Source: an uncultured Erwinia sp. (GTDB lineage Bacteria > Pseudomonadota > Gammaproteobacteria > Enterobacterales > Enterobacteriaceae). From it: 64,000 nucleotides of DNA. The position numbers were made by a program, and so were the translations under genes. The stretch lies in contig CAJYIY010000006.1 of assembly GCA_913775305.1 (NCBI GenBank), positions 27,136 to 91,135 on the forward strand. Reading direction: 5' to 3'. Below, piece after piece: positions 15,944-25,393 of this stretch. The notes beneath the pieces are model-generated. The model ran no database searches. It saw only the letters and a program-made list of their open reading frames with translations, and was not told where the DNA came from. Within the stretch, counting starts at the first letter, position 1. Every line of letters begins with the position of its first letter.

Positions 15944-17011
15944 ATGAGTCAGCTGCCCGAGAAGATGAACGCCGTTGTCTGCCACGGCCCACAGGATTAT
16001 CGCTTTGAGCAGGTTCCGGTGCCGCTGCCAAAGGCTAATGAACTGGTGATCAAAGTAGAAGGCTGCGGCATCTGTGCCGGTGACTGTAAATGTAAAAACG
16101 GCGCGCAGATGTTCTGGGGGGAAAATCCGTGGGTGAAACCGCCGGTGATCCCGGGGCACGAATTCTATGGTCGCGTTGCTGCACTGGGTGAGGGCAGCGA
16201 GAAGAAATTTCGCGTTGGCGAGCGGGTGATTGCCGAGCAGATCGTGCCGTGCTGGGAGTGCCGCTACTGCAAATCGGGCAGCTACTGGATGTGTGAAACC
16301 CACAATATTTATGGCTTCCAGAAGGATGTGGCTGAAGGCGGAATGGCGGAGTACATGCGCTTCTCCGCTAACGCTATCGTCCATAAAATTCCGGAAAGTC
16401 TCAGCCACGAAGATGCGGTACTGATTGAGCCAATGGCCTGTGCGATCCACACCGTGGCACGCGGCGATATCCAGCTGGAGGATGTGGTGGTACTGGCCGG
16501 AGCCGGGCCGCTGGGCCTGTGCATGGTGCAGGTTGCCCGGCTGAAAACACCGAAAAAACTCATTGTTATTGATGCAATGGACGATCGTCTGGCGCTGGCG
16601 AAATCGTTTGGTGCCGATGTGGTGATTAACCCCCTGAAGGAAGATGCCGACAAAATTGTTAAGTCGCTCACCGGCGGCTACGGCTGCGATGTCTATATCG
16701 AGGCCACGGGCTCCCCGGTTGGGGTGACTCAGGGGCTGCAGATGATTCGCAAGCTGGGGCGCTTCGTTGAGTTCAGCGTGTTCGGTAAAGAAACCACCGT
16801 TGACTGGTCAATTATCGGCGACCGTAAAGAGCTGGATATTCGCGGTGCGCATCTGGCCCCCTACAGTTATGAAATTGCTATCGACCTGTTTGAACGCGGT
16901 CTGGTGACGTCAACGGGGGTGGTAACCCACAGTTATTCACTTGAACAGTGGGATCAGGCGTTTGCCCTTGCCGATTCCACCGATTCAATAAAAGTTGTTC
17001 TGGTTCCGTAG
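15944..17011 (+). CDS. Zinc-dependent polyol dehydrogenase (erythritol/L-threitol dehydrogenase-like)
   Basis: A 355-residue zinc MDR dehydrogenase. Catalytic zinc ligands are in EGCGICAGDCK (Cys near 39) and PGHEFYG (His-Glu near 68). The structural-zinc loop reads VPCWECRYCKSGSYWMC, with four Cys. The Rossmann motif is VVVLAGAGPLGLCMVQ. It resembles EltD-type erythritol/L-threitol dehydrogenases more than sorbitol or threonine dehydrogenases, but substrate is inferred. The ATG at 15944 has a GGAGAGAG ribosome site; the TTG at 15905 lies upstream of it without one. First gene of an operon with a ribose-type ABC importer, so it probably oxidises the imported polyol. Two operators and a CRP-like site lie upstream. 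Confidence 0.78.
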   Translation: MSQLPEKMNAVVCHGPQDYRFEQVPVPLPKANELVIKVEGCGICAGDCKCKNGAQMFWGENPWVKPPVIPGHEFYGRVAALGEGSEKKFRVGERVIAEQIVPCWECRYCKSGSYWMCETHNIYGFQKDVAEGGMAEYMRFSANAIVHKIPESLSHEDAVLIEPMACAIHTVARGDIQLEDVVVLAGAGPLGLCMVQVARLKTPKKLIVIDAMDDRLALAKSFGADVVINPLKEDADKIVKSLTGGYGCDVYIEATGSPVGVTQGLQMIRKLGRFVEFSVFGKETTVDWSIIGDRKELDIRGAHLAPYSYEIAIDLFERGLVTSTGVVTHSYSLEQWDQAFALADSTDSIKVVLVP

Positions 17012-17080
17012 TGATTTTTTACCGCTGTTATTTCTGTCGTTATTAATAAATAAAAATACTTCCCCTACAGGAGAATATCC

Positions 17081-17998
17081 ATGTTTTCATTCGTCAAAAA
17101 AACACTGCCGATTATTATGGCAGGCGGAATGCTGTTGGCCGCCAACACCGCAGTGGCAAAGCAATTAACCATTGGCGTCTCTTTCCAGGAATTAAATAAC
17201 GATTATTTCGTGACGATGAAACAGTCGCTGGAACAAGCCGCCGCTGAAATTGGCGCAAAGGTCTATGTTGCCGACGCTCATCATGACGTATCCAGGCAGA
17301 TTAATGACGTTGAAGACATGCTGCAAAAGAAAGTCGATATTCTGCTGATTAACCCGACCGATACCGTGGGCGTACAGTCCGCCGTAATGTCAGCCCATAA
17401 GGCGGGCGCGGTAGTGGTGGCCATCGATGCCCAGGCCGAAGGTCCGGTGGACTCCTTTGTCGGTTCTGAAAACTATGATGCAGGATTACAGGCCGGGGAG
17501 TATCTGGCGAAATCCCTGGGCGAGAAGGGCAAGGTCGCCATCCTCGACGGCATTCCGGTCGTACCGATCCTTGAGCGCGTGCGCGGCTTTGAGGCCGCAA
17601 TGAAAAAATATCCTGATATTAAGATCGTCACCAAACAAAACGGTAAACAGGAGCGTGATACCGCGCTGACCGTCACCGAAAATATGCTGCAGTCGGCGCC
17701 GGATCTGAACGGCATCTTCAGCGTTAATGATACCGGTGCACTGGGTGCGCTGGCTGCCATTCAGAGCAGCGGTGCCAAAGTGAAGCTGGTCAGCGTTGAC
17801 GGTCAGCCGGAGGCAATTAAAGAGATCGAAAAGGCCGATTCTCCGTTTATCGCTACCTCCGCGCAGTTCCCGCGTGACCAGATGCGCATCGCACTGGGTA
17901 TTGCGCTGGCCCGCCACTGGGGAGCGAATGTACCGAAAACCGTACCGGTAAAAGTTAAGCTGATCGACCACAGCAATGCGAAAGGCTTTAGCTGGTAA
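17081..17998 (+). CDS. Sugar/polyol ABC transporter substrate-binding protein (RbsB type)
   Basis: A 305-residue periplasmic binding protein of the ribose/galactose (Peripla_BP_4) class. Signal peptide is about residues 1-26 (ending AVA), and the mature part begins KQLTIGVSFQELNNDYFVTM. Ligand-site features include NPTDTVGVQSAV, AIDAQAEG and SVNDTGALGALAAI near the hinge. It would bind a small polyol or pentose. Ribosome site ACAGGAG lies before the ATG. A stable hairpin follows its stop codon, a common way to make more binding protein than membrane components from one transcript. Confidence 0.85.
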   Translation: MFSFVKKTLPIIMAGGMLLAANTAVAKQLTIGVSFQELNNDYFVTMKQSLEQAAAEIGAKVYVADAHHDVSRQINDVEDMLQKKVDILLINPTDTVGVQSAVMSAHKAGAVVVAIDAQAEGPVDSFVGSENYDAGLQAGEYLAKSLGEKGKVAILDGIPVVPILERVRGFEAAMKKYPDIKIVTKQNGKQERDTALTVTENMLQSAPDLNGIFSVNDTGALGALAAIQSSGAKVKLVSVDGQPEAIKEIEKADSPFIATSAQFPRDQMRIALGIALARHWGANVPKTVPVKVKLIDHSNAKGFSW

Positions 17999-18012
17999 TA
18001 GCATTTACTGTT

Positions 18013-18032
18013 CGCTCTGCGTCAGCAGAGCG
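18013..18032 (+). promoter_or_regulatory. Intercistronic hairpin between binding protein and ATPase genes
   Basis: CGCTCTGC and GCAGAGCG form a perfect 8-bp stem with a GTCA loop, without a T tract. It lies 15 bp after the binding-protein stop and 20 bp before the ATPase start. Such hairpins commonly protect the upstream mRNA segment from 3' exonucleases. Confidence 0.65.
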
Positions 18033-18052
18033 ATAACCCGGAAGCGATGCTG

Positions 18053-19543
18053 ATGACACCTTTACTGGAACTCAAACAGATTAAGAAATCTTTTCCCGGA
18101 GTAAAAGCGCTGGACGGTATTAACCTGACGGTACAGCCCGGAGAAATACATGCGCTGCTCGGAGAGAACGGTGCGGGTAAATCAACGCTGGTGAAAATCA
18201 TGTGTGGTATTCACCAGCCGGATGAAGGCGAGATTATTTTACAGGGTAAGCGCTGCAGTCTTCCTGATTATCGCCACGCCATTGAAGCGGGGATCGGAAT
18301 TATATTTCAGGAGTTCTCGCTAATCCCTTATATGAGCGCGGTCGATAATATTTTCCTGAATCGTGAAATAAAAAACCGCTGGGGGCTGCTGGACCGTCGT
18401 GAAATGCGCCGCAAAGCCCGCAGCGTTTTTAAACGCCTGGCGGTGGATATTGATATGGACTGCCCGGTGGAGCAGCTGAGCGTTGCGCAGCAGCAGTTTG
18501 TCGAAATTGCCAAAGCGCTGTCGCTGGACGCGCGCGTGCTGGTGCTGGATGAACCGACCGCCACGCTGACGCCGGGCGAGGCTGACCATCTGTTCAGCGT
18601 CATGCACGATCTTCGCCTGCTGGGCGTGGGCATGGTATTTATCTCGCACCATCTGGATGAAATTTTTGCGGTGTGCGACCGCATCACCGTGCTGCGTGAC
18701 GGCTGCTATATCGAAACGCTGCCGACCGCCGAGACCGATATCGACGAGCTGGTGAAGCTGATGGTTGGCCGCAAAATTGAGAATACCTTCCCGGTGAAAT
18801 CGCACGAGCCTGACCGCTCCAGGCGGCTGCTGGAAGCCAGCGTTCAGCGCACCAGGCAGAGTCAGACGGATAACTTCCAGCTGTATGCCGGAGAGATCCT
18901 CGGCTTTGCCGGACTGGTGGGTTCCGGGCGTACCGAAACCATCTCGGCGCTGATTGGAGCCAGCCCCTGCTATCGCAAAAGCGTCAGGCTTAACGGCGAG
19001 GAAGGCAGGCTGAACAGCCCGGCTCAGGCGCTACAGCAGGGCATTGGCCTGCTGCCGGAAAACCGGAAAACCGAAGGACTGGTGCTGCCGTTCTCGGTGG
19101 CACAAAACATCACGCTTAACCGCCATGAAAAGCGTGGCAAGATTTTTGTTCATGCCGGCCGGGAGCGCGACATCGTTCAGCGGCTGATCCGCGCAGTGGG
19201 AGTGAAAACGCCCGATGCCGACACCGCAGTGTCAACGCTCAGCGGCGGCAACCAGCAGAAGGTGGTGATCGCCCGCTGGTTGAACAACGACTGCAATATT
19301 TTGATCTTTGATGAGCCCACGCGCGGTATCGACGTGGGAGCGAAGTCAGAAATTTACCAGCTGATGCAGCAACTGACTGCAAAAGGCATCTCTATCATCA
19401 TGATTTCTTCCGAGTTACCGGAAATTATCGGCGTTTGCGACCGGGTGCTGGTATTTCGCGGTGGACACATCGTCGCCGAACTGACCGGAAATGAAATCGA
19501 ATCTGGCAACATCATGCTACATGCCACCGGGAGCGCACAATGA
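18053..19543 (+). CDS. Sugar/polyol ABC transporter ATP-binding protein (RbsA type)
   Basis: A 496-residue fused double ATPase. The first half has Walker [10 protein letters not shown] and Walker [16 protein letters not shown], with a degenerate signature (LSVAQQQ). The second half has the degenerate A-loop GLVGSGRTE, the canonical signature LSGGNQQK and Walker [16 protein letters not shown]. This asymmetry is typical of RbsA/XylG proteins. ATGs at 18047 and 18053 are in frame; GGAAG at 18040-18044 fits the second better. The final TGA overlaps the permease ATG (ATGA), so the two are translationally coupled. Confidence 0.88.
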   Translation: MTPLLELKQIKKSFPGVKALDGINLTVQPGEIHALLGENGAGKSTLVKIMCGIHQPDEGEIILQGKRCSLPDYRHAIEAGIGIIFQEFSLIPYMSAVDNIFLNREIKNRWGLLDRREMRRKARSVFKRLAVDIDMDCPVEQLSVAQQQFVEIAKALSLDARVLVLDEPTATLTPGEADHLFSVMHDLRLLGVGMVFISHHLDEIFAVCDRITVLRDGCYIETLPTAETDIDELVKLMVGRKIENTFPVKSHEPDRSRRLLEASVQRTRQSQTDNFQLYAGEILGFAGLVGSGRTETISALIGASPCYRKSVRLNGEEGRLNSPAQALQQGIGLLPENRKTEGLVLPFSVAQNITLNRHEKRGKIFVHAGRERDIVQRLIRAVGVKTPDADTAVSTLSGGNQQKVVIARWLNNDCNILIFDEPTRGIDVGAKSEIYQLMQQLTAKGISIIMISSELPEIIGVCDRVLVFRGGHIVAELTGNEIESGNIMLHATGSAQ

Positions 19544-20535
19544 GCGGAATCGAACAGATGTCATCTACCTCAACTCCCCGCGCTGCGGGACCCGGGCTGG
19601 CAAAGCGCTGGGAAAAACTGCTTCACCATCCTGCCGTACTGCCGTTTATTGGCTTCGTAGTGCTGTTTGTTCTGATGAGCCTGCTGAACGACAGCTTCCT
19701 GACGGTCAACAACCTGACTAACGTTGCCCGCCAGGTGTCCATTAACGCGATTATCGCGGTCGGGATGACCTGTGCGATCCTTACCGGTGGTATCGATCTT
19801 TCCGTCGGTCCGGTTATGGCGCTGGCCGGTTCTGTTGCCGCCGGCCTGATGATGGCGGCTGTTCCAATACCGCTGGCGGTACTGGCTGCTCTGCTGGTTG
19901 GCGTGCTGTTTGGTCTGGCTAACGGTACCTGCATTGCCTGGCTGCGGATGCCGCCGATTATCGTTACTCTGGCGTCGATGGGCATCGCCCGTGGTCTGGC
20001 GCTGCTGTACACCGGCGGCTACCCGATCTCCGGCCTGCCGGATGTGTTCTCCTTCCTGGGGCGCGGCACGGTATTCGGCATTCAGGTTCCAATTCTGGTG
20101 ATGGCGGCGGTTTACGTCGTGGCATGGATTATGCTGCACCACCTGTCATTTGGTCGCTACGTCTATGCTATCGGCGGTAATGAAGAGGCTGCGCGGCTGA
20201 GCGGTATCCGCGTGCAGCGTTACAAGATGCTGGTGTATGTGATTAGCGGCGTGACGGCGGCGCTGGCCGGACTGGTGCTGACTTCGCGCCTGATGAGCGG
20301 ACAGCCAAACGCGGGTGAAGGCTTTGAGCTGGATGCGATTGCGGCGGTGGTGCTGGGCGGTGCGGCAATTTCCGGCGGTCGTGGGGCAATCATCGGCACG
20401 CTGGTCGGAGCGATGATGCTGGGCGTATTGAACAACGGGCTGAATCTGATGAGTGTCTCACCGTATATTCAGAATGTGGTAAAGGGGGGGATTATTCTGG
20501 CAGCGATTTATCTAAGTTCGGTCAGGCGTAAGTAG
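19540..20535 (+). CDS. Sugar/polyol ABC transporter permease (RbsC type)
   Basis: A 331-residue inner-membrane permease with about ten membrane segments and the BPD_transp_2 signature in [21 protein letters not shown] near residue 80. The coupling region reads [19 protein letters not shown]. It forms the homodimeric channel for the RbsA-type ATPase encoded just upstream, with which it overlaps by four bases. It is the last gene of the operon, converging on the lacI-type regulator across 64 bp with no obvious strong terminator. Confidence 0.87.
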   Translation: MSGIEQMSSTSTPRAAGPGLAKRWEKLLHHPAVLPFIGFVVLFVLMSLLNDSFLTVNNLTNVARQVSINAIIAVGMTCAILTGGIDLSVGPVMALAGSVAAGLMMAAVPIPLAVLAALLVGVLFGLANGTCIAWLRMPPIIVTLASMGIARGLALLYTGGYPISGLPDVFSFLGRGTVFGIQVPILVMAAVYVVAWIMLHHLSFGRYVYAIGGNEEAARLSGIRVQRYKMLVYVISGVTAALAGLVLTSRLMSGQPNAGEGFELDAIAAVVLGGAAISGGRGAIIGTLVGAMMLGVLNNGLNLMSVSPYIQNVVKGGIILAAIYLSSVRRK

Positions 20536-20599
20536 AGTCAGGTAGCCGAAGGACTCTGGCCGTGCCGTGCGTTGAAAGGATCCCCAATCCTCCCTTGAC

Positions 20600-21619
20600 T
20601 CACGGCACCAGCAGACTTCCGGTAAAAAATTCCCGGCGCCCGGCGCGATCGCCATCGGTAGTATTAATCGCGTCAAATAATAATTCCGCTGCAATCTCTC
20701 CCAGCATTGCCGTGTCATGATAAACTCCGGCAATACGCATACCATAACTGTCTGCCCTGGGCGGTTCATCTATCGAGAAAAACTTTATCTGCGGATAGAT
20801 ATTTAACTGGTGGCACAGGGATATGGCGCCAAGTGTAATAATCCCGTTGAGGCCGATGATGTATTCCGGCTGATTCTCCGGCTGCATCAGCCAGTTTCTG
20901 ACTTCCTGCTCCTGAGAGATAAAATCATAATCACCGTTGATAATGGTAATTTGGTTTTTCTTACCGTACAGCGCATCCAGAATTCCTGCCGTTCGGCTCA
21001 GGGTGATCTCAGAATTTGCCGGACCGCCGAGAATCAGCATTTTCGACTCAGGCTGTGCGGAAAGATATTCCCCGGCCAGCAGACCAATTTTACTGTTGTT
21101 GAGGAACACGCCGCTGAGTTGCCTGCCAAAGATGTCTCTGTCTATAAGAATCAATGGGATACGATAAGCGCCGGCCTGATCCAGATAGGCGGGTTGATAC
21201 TGTTTATCATCACGCACTGCCGACAGCAAAATGCCCCGCGCTTTATAGCTGAACAACGCCTGAATAGCCTGATTTTCTGCTTCTTCACTGCCGTCGGTAT
21301 CAAATAACATGATCTGATAGCCCTGTTTACGGGCAATGCGCGAAACTCTCTGGATCAAAGAAGAATAAAAAGGGTTATACAGACTGCTGGTGACGATACC
21401 AATAATCTGGCTGCTGCTGCTTTTTAATCCCTGTGCAAAGGCGTTAGGAACATAATTAAGCTCTTTAGCTATCGCATGGATCTTTTCACGGGTGGCAGGC
21501 TTAACCAGTTCAGGTTTATTAAACGCGCGGGAAACCGTGATATTAGTGACGCCAGCTCGTCGGGCAATATCCACGATTGTGGAATTTGGAATCGCTTTCG
21601 GCACCGTCATTCCTTGCAT
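20600..21619 (-). CDS. LacI-family transcriptional regulator of the polyol/sugar operon
   Basis: A 339-residue LacI/GalR regulator: N-terminal HTH (STIVDIARRAGVTNITVSRA), hinge helix near residues 50-60 and a periplasmic-binding-protein-like effector domain (QIIGIVTSSLYNPFYSSLIQ). It is convergent with the ABC operon and is the natural candidate to repress it through the paired operators at 15792 and 15888. The start at 21619 lacks a good ribosome site; an in-frame ATG at 21610 has AAGGA too close to it, so the exact N-terminus is uncertain. Confidence 0.83.
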   Translation of the reverse strand: MQGMTVPKAIPNSTIVDIARRAGVTNITVSRAFNKPELVKPATREKIHAIAKELNYVPNAFAQGLKSSSSQIIGIVTSSLYNPFYSSLIQRVSRIARKQGYQIMLFDTDGSEEAENQAIQALFSYKARGILLSAVRDDKQYQPAYLDQAGAYRIPLILIDRDIFGRQLSGVFLNNSKIGLLAGEYLSAQPESKMLILGGPANSEITLSRTAGILDALYGKKNQITIINGDYDFISQEQEVRNWLMQPENQPEYIIGLNGIITLGAISLCHQLNIYPQIKFFSIDEPPRADSYGMRIAGVYHDTAMLGEIAAELLFDAINTTDGDRAGRREFFTGSLLVP

Positions 21620-21646
21620 TTGCTGTGATTAGAACGCTTATTGTAA

Positions 21647-21658
21647 GGAAGCGCTTTC
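21647..21658 (-). promoter_or_regulatory. LacI-type dyad in the lacI promoter
   Basis: GGAAGCGCTTTC is a near-perfect palindrome around GCGC, the AAGCGCTT core common to LacI/GalR operators. It lies 28 bp upstream of the regulator's start, which suggests autoregulation, but it differs from the ACGT-centred pair in front of the structural genes, so another LacI-family protein may bind here. Confidence 0.45.
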
Positions 21659-22580
21659 AAATAAGCCAGATGTAACACGGGGACGATCCCGCTACGGTAG
21701 AGCCGATTTCGGGTAACGTGATGCCTCGCTCGCTGGCATTGCTGACGCCTGGCAGGCGTTCGCTTCCTAAGCAGAAAAGGGTACGGCTGTGGCGGATTCG
21801 CCAGGGATTTACCGTGAGGTGCGTGATGAGGCCTGGATGACATCCATTGCCTCTGTGCCTCGTCTGCTTATTCCTGAACTGTATCAATCATTCAAGCTCA
21901 CCTCACTGCACGAGTGGCGCAGCTTAGCTGCGTTTATCACGTCATTATACTAGTGCTAATGCATTCGTGCGTTTCAAACTCGCAGGCTGCTTTTTTATCG
22001 TGACAGACGGAAACGTTGAGAGTGATGTCATAACCGAGCGGTAAAAGGCTGCTTTGCAGAGGCTAAGTGAAGATTTGATAAACAATCGAGGCTGACCCTG
22101 TTCAGCCTTGCTGAAAGCAAACGCCAAAGTTGAAAACAGTGACAGGGTATTTTGTCTGTCAGGCTCTGGTGTCAGTCAGTGCGAACTTGCGTATACGGAT
22201 CTGCCACAGATTTTACAAGCCAGTTACAACAGGGAGTGACCATTGAGTCGCATTGTTGACAAAAGGATAGGTATATTTTGGTATTTTTTTGACGGCTTCT
22301 GACTTAGAGTAGGGAATCAGCCAGTGGTCTTCAATACCGCTGCTGCCAGCAGAAAAACAGTGAAAGCCGATACTGCCAGGTGAGTGGATTTAGCGGTACA
22401 ACCAGGGCCAGAGCTTAATTCAGAATGTTGAGCGGCCTGTTGCTGTGTATCGGGAGAGGGTGGGGGCGGTTTTTTTGCCAAATCAGCGCAGGAGTGCGCG
22501 CTGATTTTTGACAAAACGAGTCCATTAAGCCGGAATGAATCGGCTTGAACGACAATAAAATTCAAAAATTGCTTAATTAA
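21659..22580. other. Unexplained intergenic region with decayed-looking short frames
   Basis: About 920 bp with no convincing gene. A 61-codon open frame runs from 21771 to a TAG at 21951-21953 with plausible composition (VADSPGIYREVRDEAWM and onward) but no ATG or ribosome site. A 15-bp palindrome ACGCCTG-G-CAGGCGT lies at 21745-21759. A minus-strand TTG frame at 22317-22565 has low-complexity proline/glutamine content and is not supported. This may be a decayed gene or a divergent insertion remnant. Confidence 0.4.
22480..22509 (+). terminator. Terminator-like hairpin
   Basis: AAATCAGCGC and GCGCTGATTT form a perfect 10-bp stem with an 8-base loop, ending in five T on the plus strand. On the minus strand it lies about 70 bp past the stop of the small membrane protein gene and is followed, after GGC, by a run of seven T, so it could serve that gene as well. 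Confidence 0.6.
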
Positions 22581-22697
22581 TTAGCGTTTTTTCTTAGGAA
22601 AAGATGATGCCCTTATGTCTTTAATATAAGATAAAAGACTATATGCAGAAACGACGATTAATAGTATCGCTACTGTCATTAATATCAGGTCGCTCAT
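22581..22697 (-). CDS. Small single-pass membrane protein, 38 residues
   Basis: An ORF of 38 codons plus stop, starting at an ATG with TGAGGA six to seven bases upstream. The product begins MSDLILMTVAILLIVVSAYS, continues LLSYIKDIRASS and ends in a basic FPKKKR tail. One hydrophobic helix (about residues 4-24) followed by positive charges predicts an inner-membrane protein with the C-terminus in the cytoplasm. It resembles the short proteins annotated simply as small membrane protein in Enterobacterales, with a YSxxSYIKDxR pattern after the helix; that family match is from memory. No function is known to me. It is divergent from an AraC regulator about 410 bp away. Confidence 0.72.
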   Translation of the reverse strand: MSDLILMTVAILLIVVSAYSLLSYIKDIRASSFPKKKR

Positions 22698-23106
22698 TAA
22701 ATATTCCTCAAAAAATCTTTTATATTTTTTAAAAGAGAAAACGAAAATATAAAAATTATTTATATTTTCAACTCACAGGTTTTCAGGAAATTATCATAGA
22801 TAAAACTATCTAATGTTTTGCTGTGCGTGCGCTTTATCATTAGCTCAACCTCCCATGCCCGAAGAATGGCATAAGACCGTAACGAACATGTAAAATTGGG
22901 CCTTTCTTGACTGTTAAGGTATGCTACTTGTTACGACAATACTAAGTAAAATAACTTTTCTATCAAATATCTTTGCCCGTCATTTTTTGTTTTTCCCCCT
23001 CAAGGATCGAAAAAGAAAGTTCGGAGCCTTTTTTTAATGGCTTTTTTTGTTTAGATTTCGTGCGTGGGAAAGGATTCTGCGTATTTAATACAGCAGGTGA
23101 AACCAG
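22698..23106. other. AT-rich spacer between the small membrane protein gene and an AraC gene
   Basis: Long T and A tracts (for example around 22725-22760 and 23025-23055) carry the divergent promoters. No ORF or strong hairpin was recognised. The base composition differs clearly from the flanking genes and would suit H-NS-type silencing. Confidence 0.5.
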
Positions 23107-24147
23107 ATGAATCAGCAACTGATTAAGCGACCCATTTCGATAGTGCTACCCAGGCCGGAGGGACTGTATCAGTTCCACACGGTAGATACTGCAGAAATAG
23201 AAACAGAACTTCGTTACGAATTTTTAACAACGAATTGCAAACCTTATACAACGGATATTGCCCATAACCGAAGGACCGGAGATCGCAAGACCGATCAGCG
23301 GGCAACCGATAACCCTCAGGGAAGCTTCAGTTTGGTGCAGGGGGGAAGCAGCGATACCGTTTTTAACCCCTACAAGCCAAACTCCGAGAGCCTGTTTATT
23401 TCCCTGCTGCTGCAGGGGACCATCGAGCTGACCGGGCGGACGCCGTTACAGACCAAAGTGCTGACGGCAGGATCGCTGGCGCTGTATGAACGAGACAGGC
23501 CGCTGCACTACAACAGCGGTCACGTAAAACAGCTGTTTCTGATCCTGCCCTATGCCTACGCGCGCGCGGCACTGGGTGGCGGTCTGGACGAGCTGGCCCT
23601 GTCGCTTGACGACCAGCCGCTGTCACCGTTTATTCGATCTCAGATGATGCTGCTGGACGCGCATGCCGCGCATCTGAGCACCAAAGCCATTTCCAGTATT
23701 CTGGATGGGTTGTATAACGTGTCGCTGCTGATGCTGGCTGATATCGGCAGGGAGCGCGGAAACCGCATTGAAGGCAGCAAAAATTTTATTTTTTCCGCCG
23801 CCAAACGCTACATTGAACAACATTATGCTCAGGTTAATCTCTCGCCCGATGCGATTGCCGTTGCCCTGCGCTGTTCGCGTTCGGGGCTCGATCGTGCGTT
23901 TCTTGAACAGCACACTTCGGTTATGCGAGTGTTACAGGAAGTTCGGCTTAAATCAGCCAGATACCGTTTAGAAAACTATGCTGAGGAGCGTATTGATACC
24001 ATCGCTTACCTGTGTGGATTCAGCAGTCCCAGCATTTTTAGCAAGCTTTTCAAGTTGCGTTTTGGCATGTCTCCTAAAGCCTGGCGCCAGGCTTTTATTA
24101 ACAGCTATTCGTTCCAGCCTGCGGAAAAGAACAACATCTGCGGCTGA
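23107..24147 (+). CDS. AraC-family transcriptional regulator (FeaR-like architecture)
   Basis: A 346-residue regulator. The N-terminal about 220 residues look like an AraC_binding_2 sensor domain (FNPYKPNSESLFISLLLQGT, then SLALYERDRPLHYNSGHVKQ). The C-terminal AraC HTH pair covers about 240-335: LSPDAIAVALRCSRSGLDRA and IDTIAYLCGFSSPSIFSKLF, ending GMSPKAWR. This layout is shared with FeaR and related activators of catabolic genes. No obvious target operon is adjacent apart from convergent lldD and the divergent small protein. It follows an AT-rich spacer, which may indicate acquired DNA. Confidence 0.82.
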   Translation: MNQQLIKRPISIVLPRPEGLYQFHTVDTAEIETELRYEFLTTNCKPYTTDIAHNRRTGDRKTDQRATDNPQGSFSLVQGGSSDTVFNPYKPNSESLFISLLLQGTIELTGRTPLQTKVLTAGSLALYERDRPLHYNSGHVKQLFLILPYAYARAALGGGLDELALSLDDQPLSPFIRSQMMLLDAHAAHLSTKAISSILDGLYNVSLLMLADIGRERGNRIEGSKNFIFSAAKRYIEQHYAQVNLSPDAIAVALRCSRSGLDRAFLEQHTSVMRVLQEVRLKSARYRLENYAEERIDTIAYLCGFSSPSIFSKLFKLRFGMSPKAWRQAFINSYSFQPAEKNNICG

Positions 24148-24227
24148 TTAATCGCCTCTGTCGCTAAGCTGAAAAGGCCAGCAGCATGGCCTCGGGATGA
24201 GGCCACCTGTTCCGGTTTGACCCTGAA

Positions 24228-25373
24228 CTACACCAGGCCGTTGTTCACCAGCGAGCTGCGGGTGATATCGGCGATCGTTTTCGCGCCGGTCAGCGTCATC
24301 GCCACGCGCATCTCTTTCTCAATCAGCGTCAGCAGATTCTCCACGCCTGCCTGGCCTGCGGTGGCCAGCGCGTAGATAAAGGCGCGGCCCAGCAGCACGC
24401 TGTCGGCACCCAGCGCAATCATCCTGACCACATCCAGACCGTTGCGGATACCGCTGTCGGCCAGAATAGTGATGTCGCCTTTTACCGCATCGGCAATCTG
24501 CGGCAGCGCCCGCGCGGTGGACAGGACGCCGTCCAGCTGGCGACCACCGTGGTTCGACACCACAATGCCGTCAGCACCAAAGCGCACTGCGTCACGGGCA
24601 TCGTCAGCGTCCAGGATGCCTTTAATCACCATCGGACCGTCCCAGAATTCGCGGATCCACTCCAGATCTTTCCAGCTGATTGACGGGTCGAAGTTGTTCG
24701 CCAGCCAGCCGATATAATCCTCCAGACCGGTCGGTTTGCCGAGGTAGGTGGAGATATTGCCCAGATCGTGCGGGCGACCATTCACGCCAACATCCCACGC
24801 CCACTGCGGATGAAGCACTGACTGGAAGTAGCGGCGCATAGCGGCATTTGGCCCGCTCATGCCGGAGTGAGCATCGCGGTAGCGTGCGCCGGGCGTGGGC
24901 ATGTCTACGGTAAATACCAGCGTGGTGCAGCCTGCCGCTTTGGCCCGCTCCAGCGCATTGCGCATAAAGCCGCGATCCTTCAGCACATAAAGCTGGAACC
25001 ACATCGGACGGTTAATTGCCGGGGCAACTTCTTCAATCGGGCAGACGGAAACGGTTGAGAGCGTGAAGGGAATACCTTTCGCCGCCGCCGCGCGTGCAGC
25101 CTGGACTTCGCCACGGCGGGCGTACATGCCGCACAGACCGACCGGCGCCAGCGCAACCGGCATGGCCAGCGTTTCCTTAAACAGCGTGGTTTGCAGACTC
25201 AGCTGAGACATGTCGTTAAGCACGCGCTGCTTCAGTGCGATCTGCGACAGGTCTTCAACGTTGCGCCGCAGCGTATGTTCGGCGTAGGCTCCACCGTCGA
25301 TATAGTGAAAAAGGAAGGGCGGTAACATACGTTTTGCCGCCGCACGATAGTCAGTTCCTGCCGAAATAATCAT
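24228..25373 (-). CDS. lldD: L-lactate dehydrogenase (quinone), LldD
   Basis: FMN-dependent, membrane-associated enzyme that oxidises L-lactate to pyruvate and passes electrons to the quinone pool. The 381-residue protein shows the alpha-hydroxy-acid oxidase features: the N-terminal [18 protein letters not shown]-binding Lys in [20 protein letters not shown], and the catalytic His-Gly-Gly-Arg in [13 protein letters not shown]. Length matches E. coli LldD (396) within normal variation. It is the third gene of lldPRD, starting 20 bp after the lldR stop. Confidence 0.94.
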   Translation of the reverse strand: MIISAGTDYRAAAKRMLPPFLFHYIDGGAYAEHTLRRNVEDLSQIALKQRVLNDMSQLSLQTTLFKETLAMPVALAPVGLCGMYARRGEVQAARAAAAKGIPFTLSTVSVCPIEEVAPAINRPMWFQLYVLKDRGFMRNALERAKAAGCTTLVFTVDMPTPGARYRDAHSGMSGPNAAMRRYFQSVLHPQWAWDVGVNGRPHDLGNISTYLGKPTGLEDYIGWLANNFDPSISWKDLEWIREFWDGPMVIKGILDADDARDAVRFGADGIVVSNHGGRQLDGVLSTARALPQIADAVKGDITILADSGIRNGLDVVRMIALGADSVLLGRAFIYALATAGQAGVENLLTLIEKEMRVAMTLTGAKTIADITRSSLVNNGLV

Positions 25374-25393
25374 CAGTTCTATCCTTTATTACA

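Noticed and set aside
22317..22565. 82-codon minus-strand frame with TTG start
   Set aside because: No ribosome site, proline/glutamine low-complexity middle, and it contains the terminator-like hairpin at 22480-22509.
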